Source: an uncultured Alphaproteobacteria bacterium
GTDB taxonomy: Bacteria > Pseudomonadota > Alphaproteobacteria > Micropepsales > Micropepsaceae
DNA length: 64,000 bases
Reading direction: 5' to 3'
Assembly (NCBI GenBank): GCA_937865685.1
Contig: CALMGU010000076.1
Coordinates: 1-64,000 of the forward strand
The notes under the pieces were generated by a model. That model made no database searches. It worked only from the letters and a program-made list of their open reading frames with translations, and was not told the origin of the DNA. The position numbers were made by a program, and so were the translations under genes. Position 1 is the first letter of the stretch; each line of letters starts with the position of its first letter. Shown here piece by piece: positions 17,639 through 26,558 of this stretch.

Positions 17639-18619
17639 TTACACGGAATTCAGCCTTCGTTCCCAGGCGAGCGCGCTGGCCACGATTTCGTCCAGCGAGT
17701 CGTGCTGCGGTTTCCAGCCCAAAGCGGCTTTCAGCTTGGCGGGATTGGAGACGATGGCGGGCGGATCGCCCGCGCGACGAGGCATTTCCTTGACCGCCAG
17801 GAGCGCGCCCGCCGCCTTCTCCACCGCCTTGGCCACTTCGCGCACGGAAAATCCGCGGCCATAGCCGCAATTGAAAATGCTCGAGGCGCCGCCGCCGCGC
17901 AAATGCGCCAGGGCCAGCGCATGGGCGCCGATCAAGTCGGAGACATGGATATAGTCGCGCACGCCGGTGCCGTCGGGCGTGGGAAAATCGGTGCCGAAAA
18001 TCCCCAGATAAGGCGCGCGGCCCAGCGCCACCTGGCAGGCGCGCTTGATCAGATGGGTGGCGCGGGGTGTGGACTGGCCGCTGCGCCCTTTGGGATCGGC
18101 GCCCGCGACATTGAAATAGCGCAAGGCCACATAGCGGAAATCATGGGCATGCGCGGTGTCTTCCAGCATCCATTCCGTCATCAGCTTGGAACGGCCATAG
18201 GGACTGGCGGGATCCTTGACGGCGTCCTCGGCGATGCTGGCTTCCTCGGTGACGCCATAGACCGCGGCGGTGGACGAGAAGATGAATTGCTTCACCCCGC
18301 CCGCGACGCAGCCTTCGATCAGGTCGCGGGATTTGGCGGTGTTGTTGGAATAATACTTCAAAGGATCTTCCACCGATTCCGGCACCACCACCGAACCGGC
18401 GAAATGGATCACGGCCTCGACCTTGTGTGTCTTCAGAATGTCACGGACCAGATCCCTGTCGCTGATATCGCCTTCGACGAAGGTGGCTTTTTCCGACACC
18501 TGGGCGCGCACGCCGGTGACCAGATTGTCCAGCACCACCACGGAATCGCCCTGGTCGACAAGCTGCAAGGTCATATGGCTGCCGATATAGCCGGCGCCGC
18601 CGGTCACCAATACGGACAT
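17639..18619 (-). CDS. galE: UDP-glucose 4-epimerase
   Basis: 326 residues, the family length. NAD-binding GGAGYIGSH at the N-terminus, catalytic SSTAAVYG and YGRSKLMTEWML (YxxxK), and C-terminal substrate motifs VRDYIHVSDLIGAHALA and FNCGYGRGFSVREV. It interconverts UDP-glucose and UDP-galactose for the polysaccharide genes that follow. ATG at 18619 lies behind GAGGGGGAG. Two stray substitutions are not seen in the active site. Confidence 0.95.
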   Translation of the reverse strand: MSVLVTGGAGYIGSHMTLQLVDQGDSVVVLDNLVTGVRAQVSEKATFVEGDISDRDLVRDILKTHKVEAVIHFAGSVVVPESVEDPLKYYSNNTAKSRDLIEGCVAGGVKQFIFSSTAAVYGVTEEASIAEDAVKDPASPYGRSKLMTEWMLEDTAHAHDFRYVALRYFNVAGADPKGRSGQSTPRATHLIKRACQVALGRAPYLGIFGTDFPTPDGTGVRDYIHVSDLIGAHALALAHLRGGGASSIFNCGYGRGFSVREVAKAVEKAAGALLAVKEMPRRAGDPPAIVSNPAKLKAALGWKPQHDSLDEIVASALAWERRLNSV

Positions 18620-18662
18620 CACTCCCCCTCAATGCGAATTTCCGGCCCGCGCGGGCGCAGGT

Positions 18663-20063
18663 CTAATGCGCGCCCGAAGGTTTGGCGAGCGCACGCATAT
18701 CCTGATCGACCGGCCGGCGCCAGATCGGCACGGTGCGGCCCAGCGCATCCTGGGTGAGCGGCTTTTTCACCAGCAGCAGCAGCGCGGCGCTCAACGCCAC
18801 GATGATCAGGAAGCCGTCATAATAGGCCATCGACAGAAGCGCGCCGCCAGTGACGAAACCGATGATGCTGACCTGCATCATGCGCGCGAGTTTGACCGCC
18901 CAATCCAGTTCGGGTTTGCCCTTGGCGAAAGACAGAGTGGTGGCGGTATTGTACCAGGCGGCCGCAATCAGCATCAGGAAGATGGCAAGGCCGATAAAGC
19001 CGTGATCGCCCAACACTTCGAAATAAATGCTGTGCGCGGCGCGGCCGATGGTCAGACTGCCCGGCGAATGATAGGCCAGCGCCACATCGCCCAGATTGAC
19101 GGACGAGAAGCCGCCGCCAGTGATACGCGCCTCGGCGATGTTGAAGCTGGTCCGCCAGGCTTCGACGCGGCCTTCGAAAGATGAATCCTGACCATAGCTG
19201 TTGATGGTCGACATGCGCTCGAACCAGCTCGCGGGAACCAGCGACGGCAGCGCCAAGATCACCACGCCGCCCAGCAGCAGAGGAATGAGACCCGCGCGCG
19301 ACTTGATCGCATAGAACAGGCCCATCACCGCCAGCGCCGACAAGGCGCCGCGCGAATAGGTGCCGATCACCGCCACGATGGTCAGGCCCATGGTCAGCAC
19401 AAGGCACATCCGAATCCAGTATTTCTCCGATGTCTCGCGCAAATAGTTGATCAAGGGCAGGATCATCACCAGGGCCAGGCCCAGGCTGTTATTGTCCTCG
19501 ATCATGGTGTTTTCCGGACCAAAGACATGATGGCGCCCGCCCGTCAGCAGAGTGAAGCCGCCGCCTTTGATTCCGAAATAGGCCAGCGACAAGACGGTCA
19601 CCCAGACCACGGCCTGAATGCGCCCCTTGGTGTTGGCGATGGTCATCACCGCCAATGCCAGGATGAAAGTCTTCATCGTGCGGTCCCACAATATGTAGGA
19701 GAAGCTGCGATGAAGCGCGTAGTAAGTGGTGATCGAAACCCAGACGCCGAATATGACCAGGACAGCGGTGACCGCGTTCATCGGCGCGATTTTCTTTTCC
19801 TTGGAAAAGAGCCAGGCGATCGCGGTCAGGGCAGCGAAATAGAAATTGAGCTGGAAATCGCTGAGGAAGCCATAGACCTCCCGCTGCGGGCTCATCAAGG
19901 TGATCCAGATCCAGGTCAGGATACCGATGGCCGGCGCGCGCAGGATGAGCGGGAACACGCTTACAAGCGCGGCCAGCAGAACAAGATCACGCACGCGAAG
20001 GGGCTCCCCAAAACGAGACTTGATCGCGAGCCATGCAGATATTGTGCCCGCCCGGATCAGCAT
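18663..20063 (-). CDS. O-antigen ligase-like protein, exosortase A-associated type
   Basis: 466 residues with 10-12 hydrophobic segments. Signature stretches of the family recalled as TIGR03097 (probable O-glycosylation ligase beside exosortase A) are clear: FPLILRAPAIGILTWIWITL, FGIKGGGFTLLTGGRHHVFG, IEDNNSLGLALVMILPLINY and GTYSRGALSALA. A large periplasmic loop with AAHSIYFEVLGDHGFIGL carries the ligase histidine typical of O-antigen ligases and polymerases. It should polymerize or transfer a polyprenyl-linked glycan in the inner membrane. The start is an ATG with a weak SD. Confidence 0.88.
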   Translation of the reverse strand: MLIRAGTISAWLAIKSRFGEPLRVRDLVLLAALVSVFPLILRAPAIGILTWIWITLMSPQREVYGFLSDFQLNFYFAALTAIAWLFSKEKKIAPMNAVTAVLVIFGVWVSITTYYALHRSFSYILWDRTMKTFILALAVMTIANTKGRIQAVVWVTVLSLAYFGIKGGGFTLLTGGRHHVFGPENTMIEDNNSLGLALVMILPLINYLRETSEKYWIRMCLVLTMGLTIVAVIGTYSRGALSALAVMGLFYAIKSRAGLIPLLLGGVVILALPSLVPASWFERMSTINSYGQDSSFEGRVEAWRTSFNIAEARITGGGFSSVNLGDVALAYHSPGSLTIGRAAHSIYFEVLGDHGFIGLAIFLMLIAAAWYNTATTLSFAKGKPELDWAVKLARMMQVSIIGFVTGGALLSMAYYDGFLIIVALSAALLLLVKKPLTQDALGRTVPIWRRPVDQDMRALAKPSGAH

Positions 20064-20145
20064 GGCAGCAAGAGGTTAACTAATGCGTGAAGGTCGTCTT
20101 GTACAATGAAATAAAGCGTGAGAACGTCCATCCCGGAGAGTGACC

Positions 20146-20415
20146 ATGTCCGGCCTTCTGTTCCTTGCCTCCGTTATCGGCTTCGTTCTGATCGCCTATT
20201 GGGCGTATCGCAACGATGCCATAGGCCTCAGCGAAAACGGGTCCGGACTGCTGGCGATGCGGACTTCGGCCGCCGCCAAGCCCAAGCCCCTCCCCAAATG
20301 GAAAAAAGAAGCGCGTCCTGCGGCCGACATCACCCGCCGCCTGGGTTCGCCCAAGGCGTCCGGCGACAAGAAGCCGCTCTGGAACCAGACCTTCCTTCCC
20401 GGACGCGACCGCTAA
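20146..20415 (+). CDS. Small membrane-anchored protein
   Basis: 89 residues. One N-terminal transmembrane helix (MSGLLFLASVIGFVLIAYWA) followed by a soluble, basic, Pro-rich tail (KPKPLPKWKKEARP). ATG at 20146 behind GGAGAG. It stands alone between two minus-strand genes of the polysaccharide region. Not recognised; it may be a membrane-bound accessory factor. Confidence 0.7.
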   Translation: MSGLLFLASVIGFVLIAYWAYRNDAIGLSENGSGLLAMRTSAAAKPKPLPKWKKEARPAADITRRLGSPKASGDKKPLWNQTFLPGRDR

Positions 20416-20435
20416 CTTTTCCCGTTTTGATACAG

Positions 20436-21965
20436 TCAGATAAAGGGGCCCGGGGGCAGCCTGACAAAGGCGGACGCCAGGAAGATTCCGGCTGACGCCG
20501 CCGCGGCATAAAGACTGGCGGGATCCCTGAGCGCGAACTGGATGGGGTCTTCGGGAACCCGGCCGCGCCGGGCAAATATCCACACCCGGCTGACCCAGTA
20601 GAGCAGAAGCGGGCATAGAAGCCACAGTCCCTGAGGCGTGTGGAACGCGACCTTTGCATCCGGGGTGGTCGCATAAAGTGCCAGAATCACTGCCGATAGA
20701 TAGCCGCCCGCCAGGCCGAAGCTGGCCAGGATGTCCTGATCGCCCGGCCGGTAGGCGTTGGCGCGCGTCGCCTGCCGGGAGCCGGAAAAACGGCTGCTTT
20801 TCAATTCGCCATAGCGCGCCAGCATCGCCAGGCCGAAGAAGAAGAAGCCGGCGAACAGCAAAAGCCAGAAAGACGGCATGCTGGCGGCAATGATGAAGCC
20901 GGTCAGAACGCGATGCATCGTCAAGGAGGTCAGCGCCAGGACATCCAGAACCAAGGTCTTTTTCAGCCACAGCGAATAGGACAAGGACAGGGTCAGATAG
21001 ACCGCCATCCAGCCTGCCAGGAGCGGAGACAGGAAAGAGCTCAACCCGAATCCCGCCGCCGCCAGCCCGGCAAACAGCAAAAGCGCGCGGGGAATGGAAA
21101 GGCGGGCCGCGGCGAACACGCGGCGATGCTTGACGGCATGACGCCGGTCGGCCCCGAGATCGGCCAGATCATTGGCGACATAGCCGGCCGAGGCGATCAG
21201 GCAATACGCACAGAAAGTCAGATAGGCGCTGACCACGAATTGCGGGCTGCCGCGGTTGGCGGCGTCCAAGAGCGGGATGAAGATCAGCAGATTCTTGATC
21301 CAGCGGCCCGGACGCAAGGCATCGACATAGCGTCCTGAAACCCGGTCGTCGGGACACAGCACGTCCGCCGTCTGACTGTGCCACATCTGATTTTTGAGAA
21401 GCTGTGAGGAAGGCGCCACGATCACCGAGCGGCGCGCGGTCCGCCACACGGGAATATCGGCATGCCCGCTGCCGGCATAATCGAAATCGCCCGACCCGAA
21501 ACGGGCGCAGAGCGCCTTGGCGATGGTTTCGCCCCTCGGCGTTTTGTCATGTTCGATTTCGATGACATCGGAAAACAGGCCCAGATGATTGGCGATGGCC
21601 CGGGCCACTTCGGATTTGGTGCGCGTGACCAGAAATATCGCACGGCCGGATCGGGCTTCGCGGCGCAGGAACGCCAGGAACGGCCGGCGATAGGGCAGCC
21701 GCGCAGGATCGAATACCGCCTCCTCGGCTACCCGATCGCGGAACTCCGCCCGGTCCTTGAACAGCCAGGTCAACAGGACGAACAGCATCCATGGCCGCCG
21801 GCGCAGCAGTGCCAGGGCAAGTTCGGCCGTGGTCCCCGTGCGAAGAACGGCACCTTCCAGTTTCACGCATAAAGGAATGTTGGGATCGTCGCGCAGATGG
21901 CGAACGCGCTGTCCGAGCGCCCTGGTGCTCAGATCTCTCAGCGAAAGGGACAGGATGTTCGTCAC
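20436..21965 (-). CDS. UbiA-family prenyltransferase with degenerate HAD domain
   Basis: 509 residues. Residues 25-215 look like a HAD phosphatase domain (LPYRRPFLAFLRREARSGR, LVTRTKSEVARAIANHLGLF, DFDYAGSGHADIPVW), but the nucleophile motif expected as DxDGT reads VKLEGAVLRTG (K35, E37), so it should not be a phosphatase. Residues 220-509 form a UbiA domain with LRPGRWIKNLLIF and the metal/diphosphate motif NDLADLGADRRH, and about eight membrane helices. Relatives are decaprenyl-phosphate phosphoribosyltransferase-like enzymes. GTG start with weak SD. It probably makes a polyprenyl-phosphate sugar for the glycan pathway. Confidence 0.85.
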   Translation of the reverse strand: MTNILSLSLRDLSTRALGQRVRHLRDDPNIPLCVKLEGAVLRTGTTAELALALLRRRPWMLFVLLTWLFKDRAEFRDRVAEEAVFDPARLPYRRPFLAFLRREARSGRAIFLVTRTKSEVARAIANHLGLFSDVIEIEHDKTPRGETIAKALCARFGSGDFDYAGSGHADIPVWRTARRSVIVAPSSQLLKNQMWHSQTADVLCPDDRVSGRYVDALRPGRWIKNLLIFIPLLDAANRGSPQFVVSAYLTFCAYCLIASAGYVANDLADLGADRRHAVKHRRVFAAARLSIPRALLLFAGLAAAGFGLSSFLSPLLAGWMAVYLTLSLSYSLWLKKTLVLDVLALTSLTMHRVLTGFIIAASMPSFWLLLFAGFFFFGLAMLARYGELKSSRFSGSRQATRANAYRPGDQDILASFGLAGGYLSAVILALYATTPDAKVAFHTPQGLWLLCPLLLYWVSRVWIFARRGRVPEDPIQFALRDPASLYAAAASAGIFLASAFVRLPPGPFI

Positions 21966-22037
21966 GTCCGCACTTTTGTCCGCTCAAATCGCCGCACGAT
22001 ACTACCATCCCCCAAGCGGAGTTGCAGCATTGAGGGA

Positions 22038-24080
22038 TCAGCGCGGCGGCTTTGCCTCCGCGCGCGGCTGGATCGCAAATGTGGGATCGCCCTTGGCTTG
22101 TGCCCAGTTGATCCGGCTGGCGCGGGCGGTCACGAATTCATAAGCCGCGCGGGCGCGCGCCGAACCGGTCACCGCATAGGTCGCGCCGGTGGCGGCCCGC
22201 ATGATCAGACCGTAATCGTTCCAGGTTTCCTCGATATCCTTGGAAGATTTGCCGCCAAGGCTGCTTTTCTGGAACGCCTCGGCCCAGCTGGTGAATCGCC
22301 GCCCATTGTCGCCGTCATAGACCTGGAGCATGTAGGCGGCGCCGCGGTCCGGGTCGAAACCTTGATCGCCATTGGTGAAGAGCCCGTCGATGAAATTCGA
22401 CATCCATCCGACGGTCTTGCCGGCATCGGCATAGCCCATATCGTTGATCCAGTTCAGAACCACCACCAGGAAACCCTGCTGCCAGGGCGCGGTCCAATTG
22501 TCGGGCCGGTATGCGCCCGGAATCCAGCCTTCCAGCTGACCCGCCGCTTTCTGACGCCGGTCCTGGACATAGAGCTGCACCAGCTTGGCGAGATTGCCCC
22601 GGAGCTTGGCATCGAAATAGCCGCGCATGGGATCGGCGGCGGGCAGAACATAAGCCGCGGTGGCAAGGGTACGCAGCGACCAGGAGACGCCACGCACCTG
22701 CTGCCAGGCTTCACCATGCTCGCCGATGAAAAGCCCATGGCTCTGGCCCCGGAAACTGGGATCGTAATAGAGCAGCACATAGGCCGCCTGGGCCGCCAGC
22801 TCGTCACGGTAATATTGCGAGCCGGTGAGAAGATACGGCAGATAGCTCAAAGACGGCTGGTGGGCGTCGTCCATGGTCCAGCCATGGAGTTCGTCGCTGA
22901 AGGGTTCTGCCAGGATGCCTTTGACGGAATCTTCGCCCCTGGGATCCAGCCACAGATCCGGATGCGCGTCGATCGAAAGCGGCAGTCCGGTTTTGCGTTC
23001 GCGCAGATGCCAGGGCACGCTGCCGGCGGCATCGCCATTGGCCAAAAGCACTTCGCGGCTGTCTTCGCTGGCGTCCAGAAGATCGATCACGGCCCACATC
23101 GGCAAGGGCCCGATATCCATCCGGCCGCCGGTGTCGGGCATGTGGGTGTCCACCGTGCCATTGTCCATCACCTTGCCGTCCAGCTTGCCCGCGGCCCTGG
23201 AAATATCGTCCAGGAAATTTCCCGCGATCCGAAAATCCGGCGCATAGCGGGGCACAGCCCCCGCCGCCGATAATCCCGCCAGGTCCGGCACGATGCGCGG
23301 AGACGGCTTGCCGTCGGTCCACAACAGATGGTGCCAGGTGGAGAAGCTGTATTGATGCACGCCGCGCATCTGATAGGCGACGGCGCCCGCCAGCCGCATC
23401 TCCACGTCATAATCGAAATTGTCGTCGCGGCGAATTCCGGTCCAGTCATTGTGGAAGATCACATCGATCCGGGCCGGGCCTTGGGCCGGCGTGAAAACGT
23501 CGAACAGGATCTGCAGGCGGTCATTGACGTCCGCCATGTAGCGCCGCTCCTGCGCCAGGGGCCCGTTGATCCAGAAACTGGGCACGACATTTTTCGGATT
23601 CTGCGCGATGGCGGGAAGATCGATGGTCACGGGTTTGACCGCGCCGCCGGCGCCTTTGATCGTCAAGGTGACCGTGAGGGCCGGGATCGCGGCGGCGGCC
23701 GGCGCGGCGGCAGGCTGCGCATCCGCTTGCTTGACGATCTGGGCATTCAGCGTCTTGCCCGACGACATTTGGGGCAAGGCAAGCGTGAGAATGGCATGCC
23801 GGACCGAGCCGTCGGCATGGAACGCTTTGGCATCGATCTGGGTGGGGGCGGCGCGGCCGTCCAGCAACACCTGCAGCCGGTCGCCGCGCTGGACGGTTCC
23901 GGGCGCGAAGACCTGACCGAAACTGATGGTCCTGGCCGGCATCGAGGTGTCGGCATGAACCTCGAATTTGCCCACCGCGGCGGGCGCTTGCGCCACCGCG
24001 GGGGATGACAGGAAAAAGCTGCCCCACAAGAGTCCCGAAGCAAGAATAAGAAGTCTGCCCAACGCCATTACCGTCGCCAT
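22038..24080 (-). CDS. Large secreted protein, possible polysaccharide lyase/hydrolase-like
   Basis: 680 residues with a signal peptide (MALGRLLILASGLLWGSFFL then SSPAVAQA). The N-terminal part (about 35-110) has SFGQVFAPGTV and FHADGSVRHAILTL, which resemble the N-terminal barrel of PcRGLX/YetA-like exo-lyases. The rest contains many Trp/Tyr-rich helices (PYLLTGSQYYRDELAAQAAY, GYFDAKLRGNLAKLVQLYV, WQQGFLVVVLNWINDMGYAD) like an alpha/alpha toroid of glycan-degrading enzymes. No catalytic residue can be assigned. Within a polysaccharide cluster, a periplasmic trimming or release enzyme is a reasonable guess. ATG codons at 24080 and 24068 are both possible. Confidence 0.6.
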   Translation of the reverse strand: MATVMALGRLLILASGLLWGSFFLSSPAVAQAPAAVGKFEVHADTSMPARTISFGQVFAPGTVQRGDRLQVLLDGRAAPTQIDAKAFHADGSVRHAILTLALPQMSSGKTLNAQIVKQADAQPAAAPAAAAIPALTVTLTIKGAGGAVKPVTIDLPAIAQNPKNVVPSFWINGPLAQERRYMADVNDRLQILFDVFTPAQGPARIDVIFHNDWTGIRRDDNFDYDVEMRLAGAVAYQMRGVHQYSFSTWHHLLWTDGKPSPRIVPDLAGLSAAGAVPRYAPDFRIAGNFLDDISRAAGKLDGKVMDNGTVDTHMPDTGGRMDIGPLPMWAVIDLLDASEDSREVLLANGDAAGSVPWHLRERKTGLPLSIDAHPDLWLDPRGEDSVKGILAEPFSDELHGWTMDDAHQPSLSYLPYLLTGSQYYRDELAAQAAYVLLYYDPSFRGQSHGLFIGEHGEAWQQVRGVSWSLRTLATAAYVLPAADPMRGYFDAKLRGNLAKLVQLYVQDRRQKAAGQLEGWIPGAYRPDNWTAPWQQGFLVVVLNWINDMGYADAGKTVGWMSNFIDGLFTNGDQGFDPDRGAAYMLQVYDGDNGRRFTSWAEAFQKSSLGGKSSKDIEETWNDYGLIMRAATGATYAVTGSARARAAYEFVTARASRINWAQAKGDPTFAIQPRAEAKPPR

Positions 24081-24399
24081 CCGATTCGCGCTTCGATAGT
24101 CGGCGACCCTAGCCGAGTTCTCCGGCAATTCCCCATCGCAAAGGGCCCGGTGCGGCCGGATTGTGCAGTGTTGGTAAACCGTTAGGGCCCCGCTAGAGAT
24201 TTTAAGCATAGGGAGCGATTTCCTGTACGGTATAAAGCCGTTTCTTTATAACGGTTTAGCTATTCTGCGATAATCCGGCATTTCAGGGGCGGCACGATTT
24301 CTCGAGAAAATACGATGCCGGTCACAAAAGGGCATTGTTCGGTCATGACGCGCGCATCGACGATTTCAAGTTCCTGCGCCATCGCAAAGCATCGCAGCC
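24081..24399. promoter_or_regulatory. Divergent intergenic region with inverted repeat
   Basis: No gene seen. It separates the secreted-protein gene from the plus-strand glycosyltransferase operon and must hold both promoters. It is AT-richer than its surroundings around 24210-24300. AAACCGTTA (24176-24184) is repeated in inverted form as TAACGGTTT (24249-24257), 64 bases apart; this could bind a regulator but may be chance. Confidence 0.5.
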
Positions 24400-25416
24400 A
24401 TGTTTGACCCGGCACAATGGCGCGTCAGCGCGATCATTCCGGCTTATAACAGGGCGGACTTTCTACCCGAGACCATTGCCGCGCTTCTGGCGCAGAGTTC
24501 TGCGCCGCATGAGATCATCGTGGTCGATGACGGCTCGACCGACGGAACCGAAGCGGCCGTCGCGCAGTTCGGCGATGCCGTGCGCTACAAGCGTATCGAA
24601 AATAGCGGCGCGCCGGTGGCCCGCAATGTGGGCGCGGCGATGGCGACCGGCGACTGGCTGTGGTTCTGCGACAGCGACGATCTGTGGCGCCCCGAATTCC
24701 TGGCGCGGATGCGGGCTCTCGCCGCGACTGCGCCTTATCCGAAATTCCTGTTCGGCAATTTCCAGCTGGTGCGAGACGGCGCCTGGGAGACCGCCACCAA
24801 ATTCGACACCGCACCCAAAGGTTTCTGGGAGGCGATCGCATCCCGGAAAAGCGAAGCCGGCACCATCTTCATCGAGCCGCTCTATCCCCACATCCTGAAA
24901 TTCCAGCCCATTTTCCCCTCCACCATCGTGATGACCAAGGCCTTGTTCGACGCGGTGGGCGGCTTCGACGCCAAATTCGCCCGCACCGCCAGCGAGGATT
25001 TCGAATTTACCTTGCGTTGCGTGGCCGATGCGCCCGTCGGCATGATTGAAACACCCCTGGCCGGGGTCAGGCGGCATGGCGGCAATTTCAGCGGCAACCA
25101 GCTGAAGAATCTTCTGGGCGAAGTGACGATATTGCGCCATGCCCAGGTGCATCACAGCGCGGCGCCCCGCTATGCCGCCCTGATCGATGCCGACATCCGG
25201 CTGCGCAATCTGCAGGCGCTGGATCTGGCATTCGCCAATGGCGATTATAAGCTGGTGCAGAGCCTCGCCCGCGAAATCGGCAAGGACAATTTGGGCTTCA
25301 AGCCGCGGCTCAAGGCTCGGCTGGCCGCATTGCCTGAAATCCTCCGCACGCCTTTCATCGCGCTGGCGCTCAAGACAAATCCAAGCAGCATTCCGCAAGG
25401 GCAGGACAAAAGATGA
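24400..25416 (+). CDS. Family 2 glycosyltransferase
   Basis: 338 residues. GT-A fold motifs: VSAIIPAYNRADFLPETIAA, the nucleotide-binding VVDDGSTDGTE, and the metal-binding CDSDDLW. It transfers a sugar from a nucleotide donor at the cytoplasmic face of the membrane. First gene of a plus-strand operon of three glycosyltransferases; its stop overlaps the next ATG (ATGA). Confidence 0.9.
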   Translation: MFDPAQWRVSAIIPAYNRADFLPETIAALLAQSSAPHEIIVVDDGSTDGTEAAVAQFGDAVRYKRIENSGAPVARNVGAAMATGDWLWFCDSDDLWRPEFLARMRALAATAPYPKFLFGNFQLVRDGAWETATKFDTAPKGFWEAIASRKSEAGTIFIEPLYPHILKFQPIFPSTIVMTKALFDAVGGFDAKFARTASEDFEFTLRCVADAPVGMIETPLAGVRRHGGNFSGNQLKNLLGEVTILRHAQVHHSAAPRYAALIDADIRLRNLQALDLAFANGDYKLVQSLAREIGKDNLGFKPRLKARLAALPEILRTPFIALALKTNPSSIPQGQDKR

Positions 25417-26558
25417 GCCGGGCGCGCGTCCTGCACGTCTTCAAATATTTCCGGCCGCAATTCACCGGCGAAGGCATATTCACCGAAAGGCTGGCCCATG
25501 CCTTCGCGGGTTTGAGGCCGGACGTGGCGCATGAGGTGATGGTCACCACCACCCGCGCGCCGGCCGGCACGAACCCGCCAGACCATCTTTCGGCCGTGCA
25601 TTATCTGAGCGGCGCGGACGGCGCGGCCAGCCAGAAGGAGATCGCAGCCTGGCTTTCGCGCCATGCGGGCCGCTATGCCGCCGTCCATTATCACACCCAT
25701 GTGGATCGCACCTTCGCGGGCAGCCTGCTGCTCAAGCTGAAAGGATGCCGGCTGATCCTCTCCGCCACACTGGATGACAGCGTCGAGGGCCTGCTTCTCA
25801 CCTATCGCAGAAATCTGCGCCCGCTGATCCGCCAGCTGTTCCGGCTGATCGACCGGTTCGTGGCGATCAGCCCCAAGCTTTATGCCGAGAACAACCGTTA
25901 TATTCCGGAGCGCAAATCGTCGCTGATCCCCATCGGCATCGCCATTCCCGACCTTCATGCGTCCGGCGCCCGCGACAGCCGCGAGAAACTCGCCATCGAT
26001 CCTCATGCGAAAATGCTGGTGTCGGTGGGCGGCATCTGTGCCCGCAAGGACCAGATGTTCCTGGTGCAGCAGATCCACGCGCTCGCCAACCAGCATCCGG
26101 ACCTGCTGCTGGTTCTGGTCGGCCCGGATGTCGAGCCGGATTATGCCGCAGCCGTCCGCGCCTATGTCGCTGAGCATGGCCTGGAAAAGCAGGTGCGGTT
26201 CGCCGGCTATAGCGAAGCGCCCTGGGACTACTACCGGGCGGCGGACGTCATGGTGTTCGCTTCGCATGAGGAGGGTTTCGGCACCGTGGTGATCGAGGCC
26301 ATGGCCTATGGCCTTCCCGTTGTCGCCCGCCATCTTCCCGGCGTGAACGACACTTTCGTGGAACAGGGCCGATCCGGCTTTCTTTTCACCCGTGACGAGG
26401 AATTCCGCACCCATCTCGATCATCTGCTGGGGGCCGATACGGCGCGCCGGGAGATGGGGGAGCATGGCCGCGCTTTCGTGGTCGCCCATTACAACATTGT
26501 CGATATCGCCGCCCGCTATCTGGCGCTGTACGGATTTCCCGCCGAGGCCCGGACATGA
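25413..26558 (+). CDS. Family 4 (GT-B) glycosyltransferase
   Basis: 381 residues. N-terminal RVLHVFKYFRPQFTGEGIFT and C-terminal donor-binding region VSVGGICARKDQMFLVQQIH, FASHEEGFGTVVIEAMAYGLPVVA (the E-x7-E motif) identify a retaining GT-B enzyme. The ATG overlaps the previous stop; the stop overlaps the next ATG, so the three glycosyltransferases are translationally coupled and probably extend one glycan. Confidence 0.9.
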   Translation: MSRARVLHVFKYFRPQFTGEGIFTERLAHAFAGLRPDVAHEVMVTTTRAPAGTNPPDHLSAVHYLSGADGAASQKEIAAWLSRHAGRYAAVHYHTHVDRTFAGSLLLKLKGCRLILSATLDDSVEGLLLTYRRNLRPLIRQLFRLIDRFVAISPKLYAENNRYIPERKSSLIPIGIAIPDLHASGARDSREKLAIDPHAKMLVSVGGICARKDQMFLVQQIHALANQHPDLLLVLVGPDVEPDYAAAVRAYVAEHGLEKQVRFAGYSEAPWDYYRAADVMVFASHEEGFGTVVIEAMAYGLPVVARHLPGVNDTFVEQGRSGFLFTRDEEFRTHLDHLLGADTARREMGEHGRAFVVAHYNIVDIAARYLALYGFPAEART

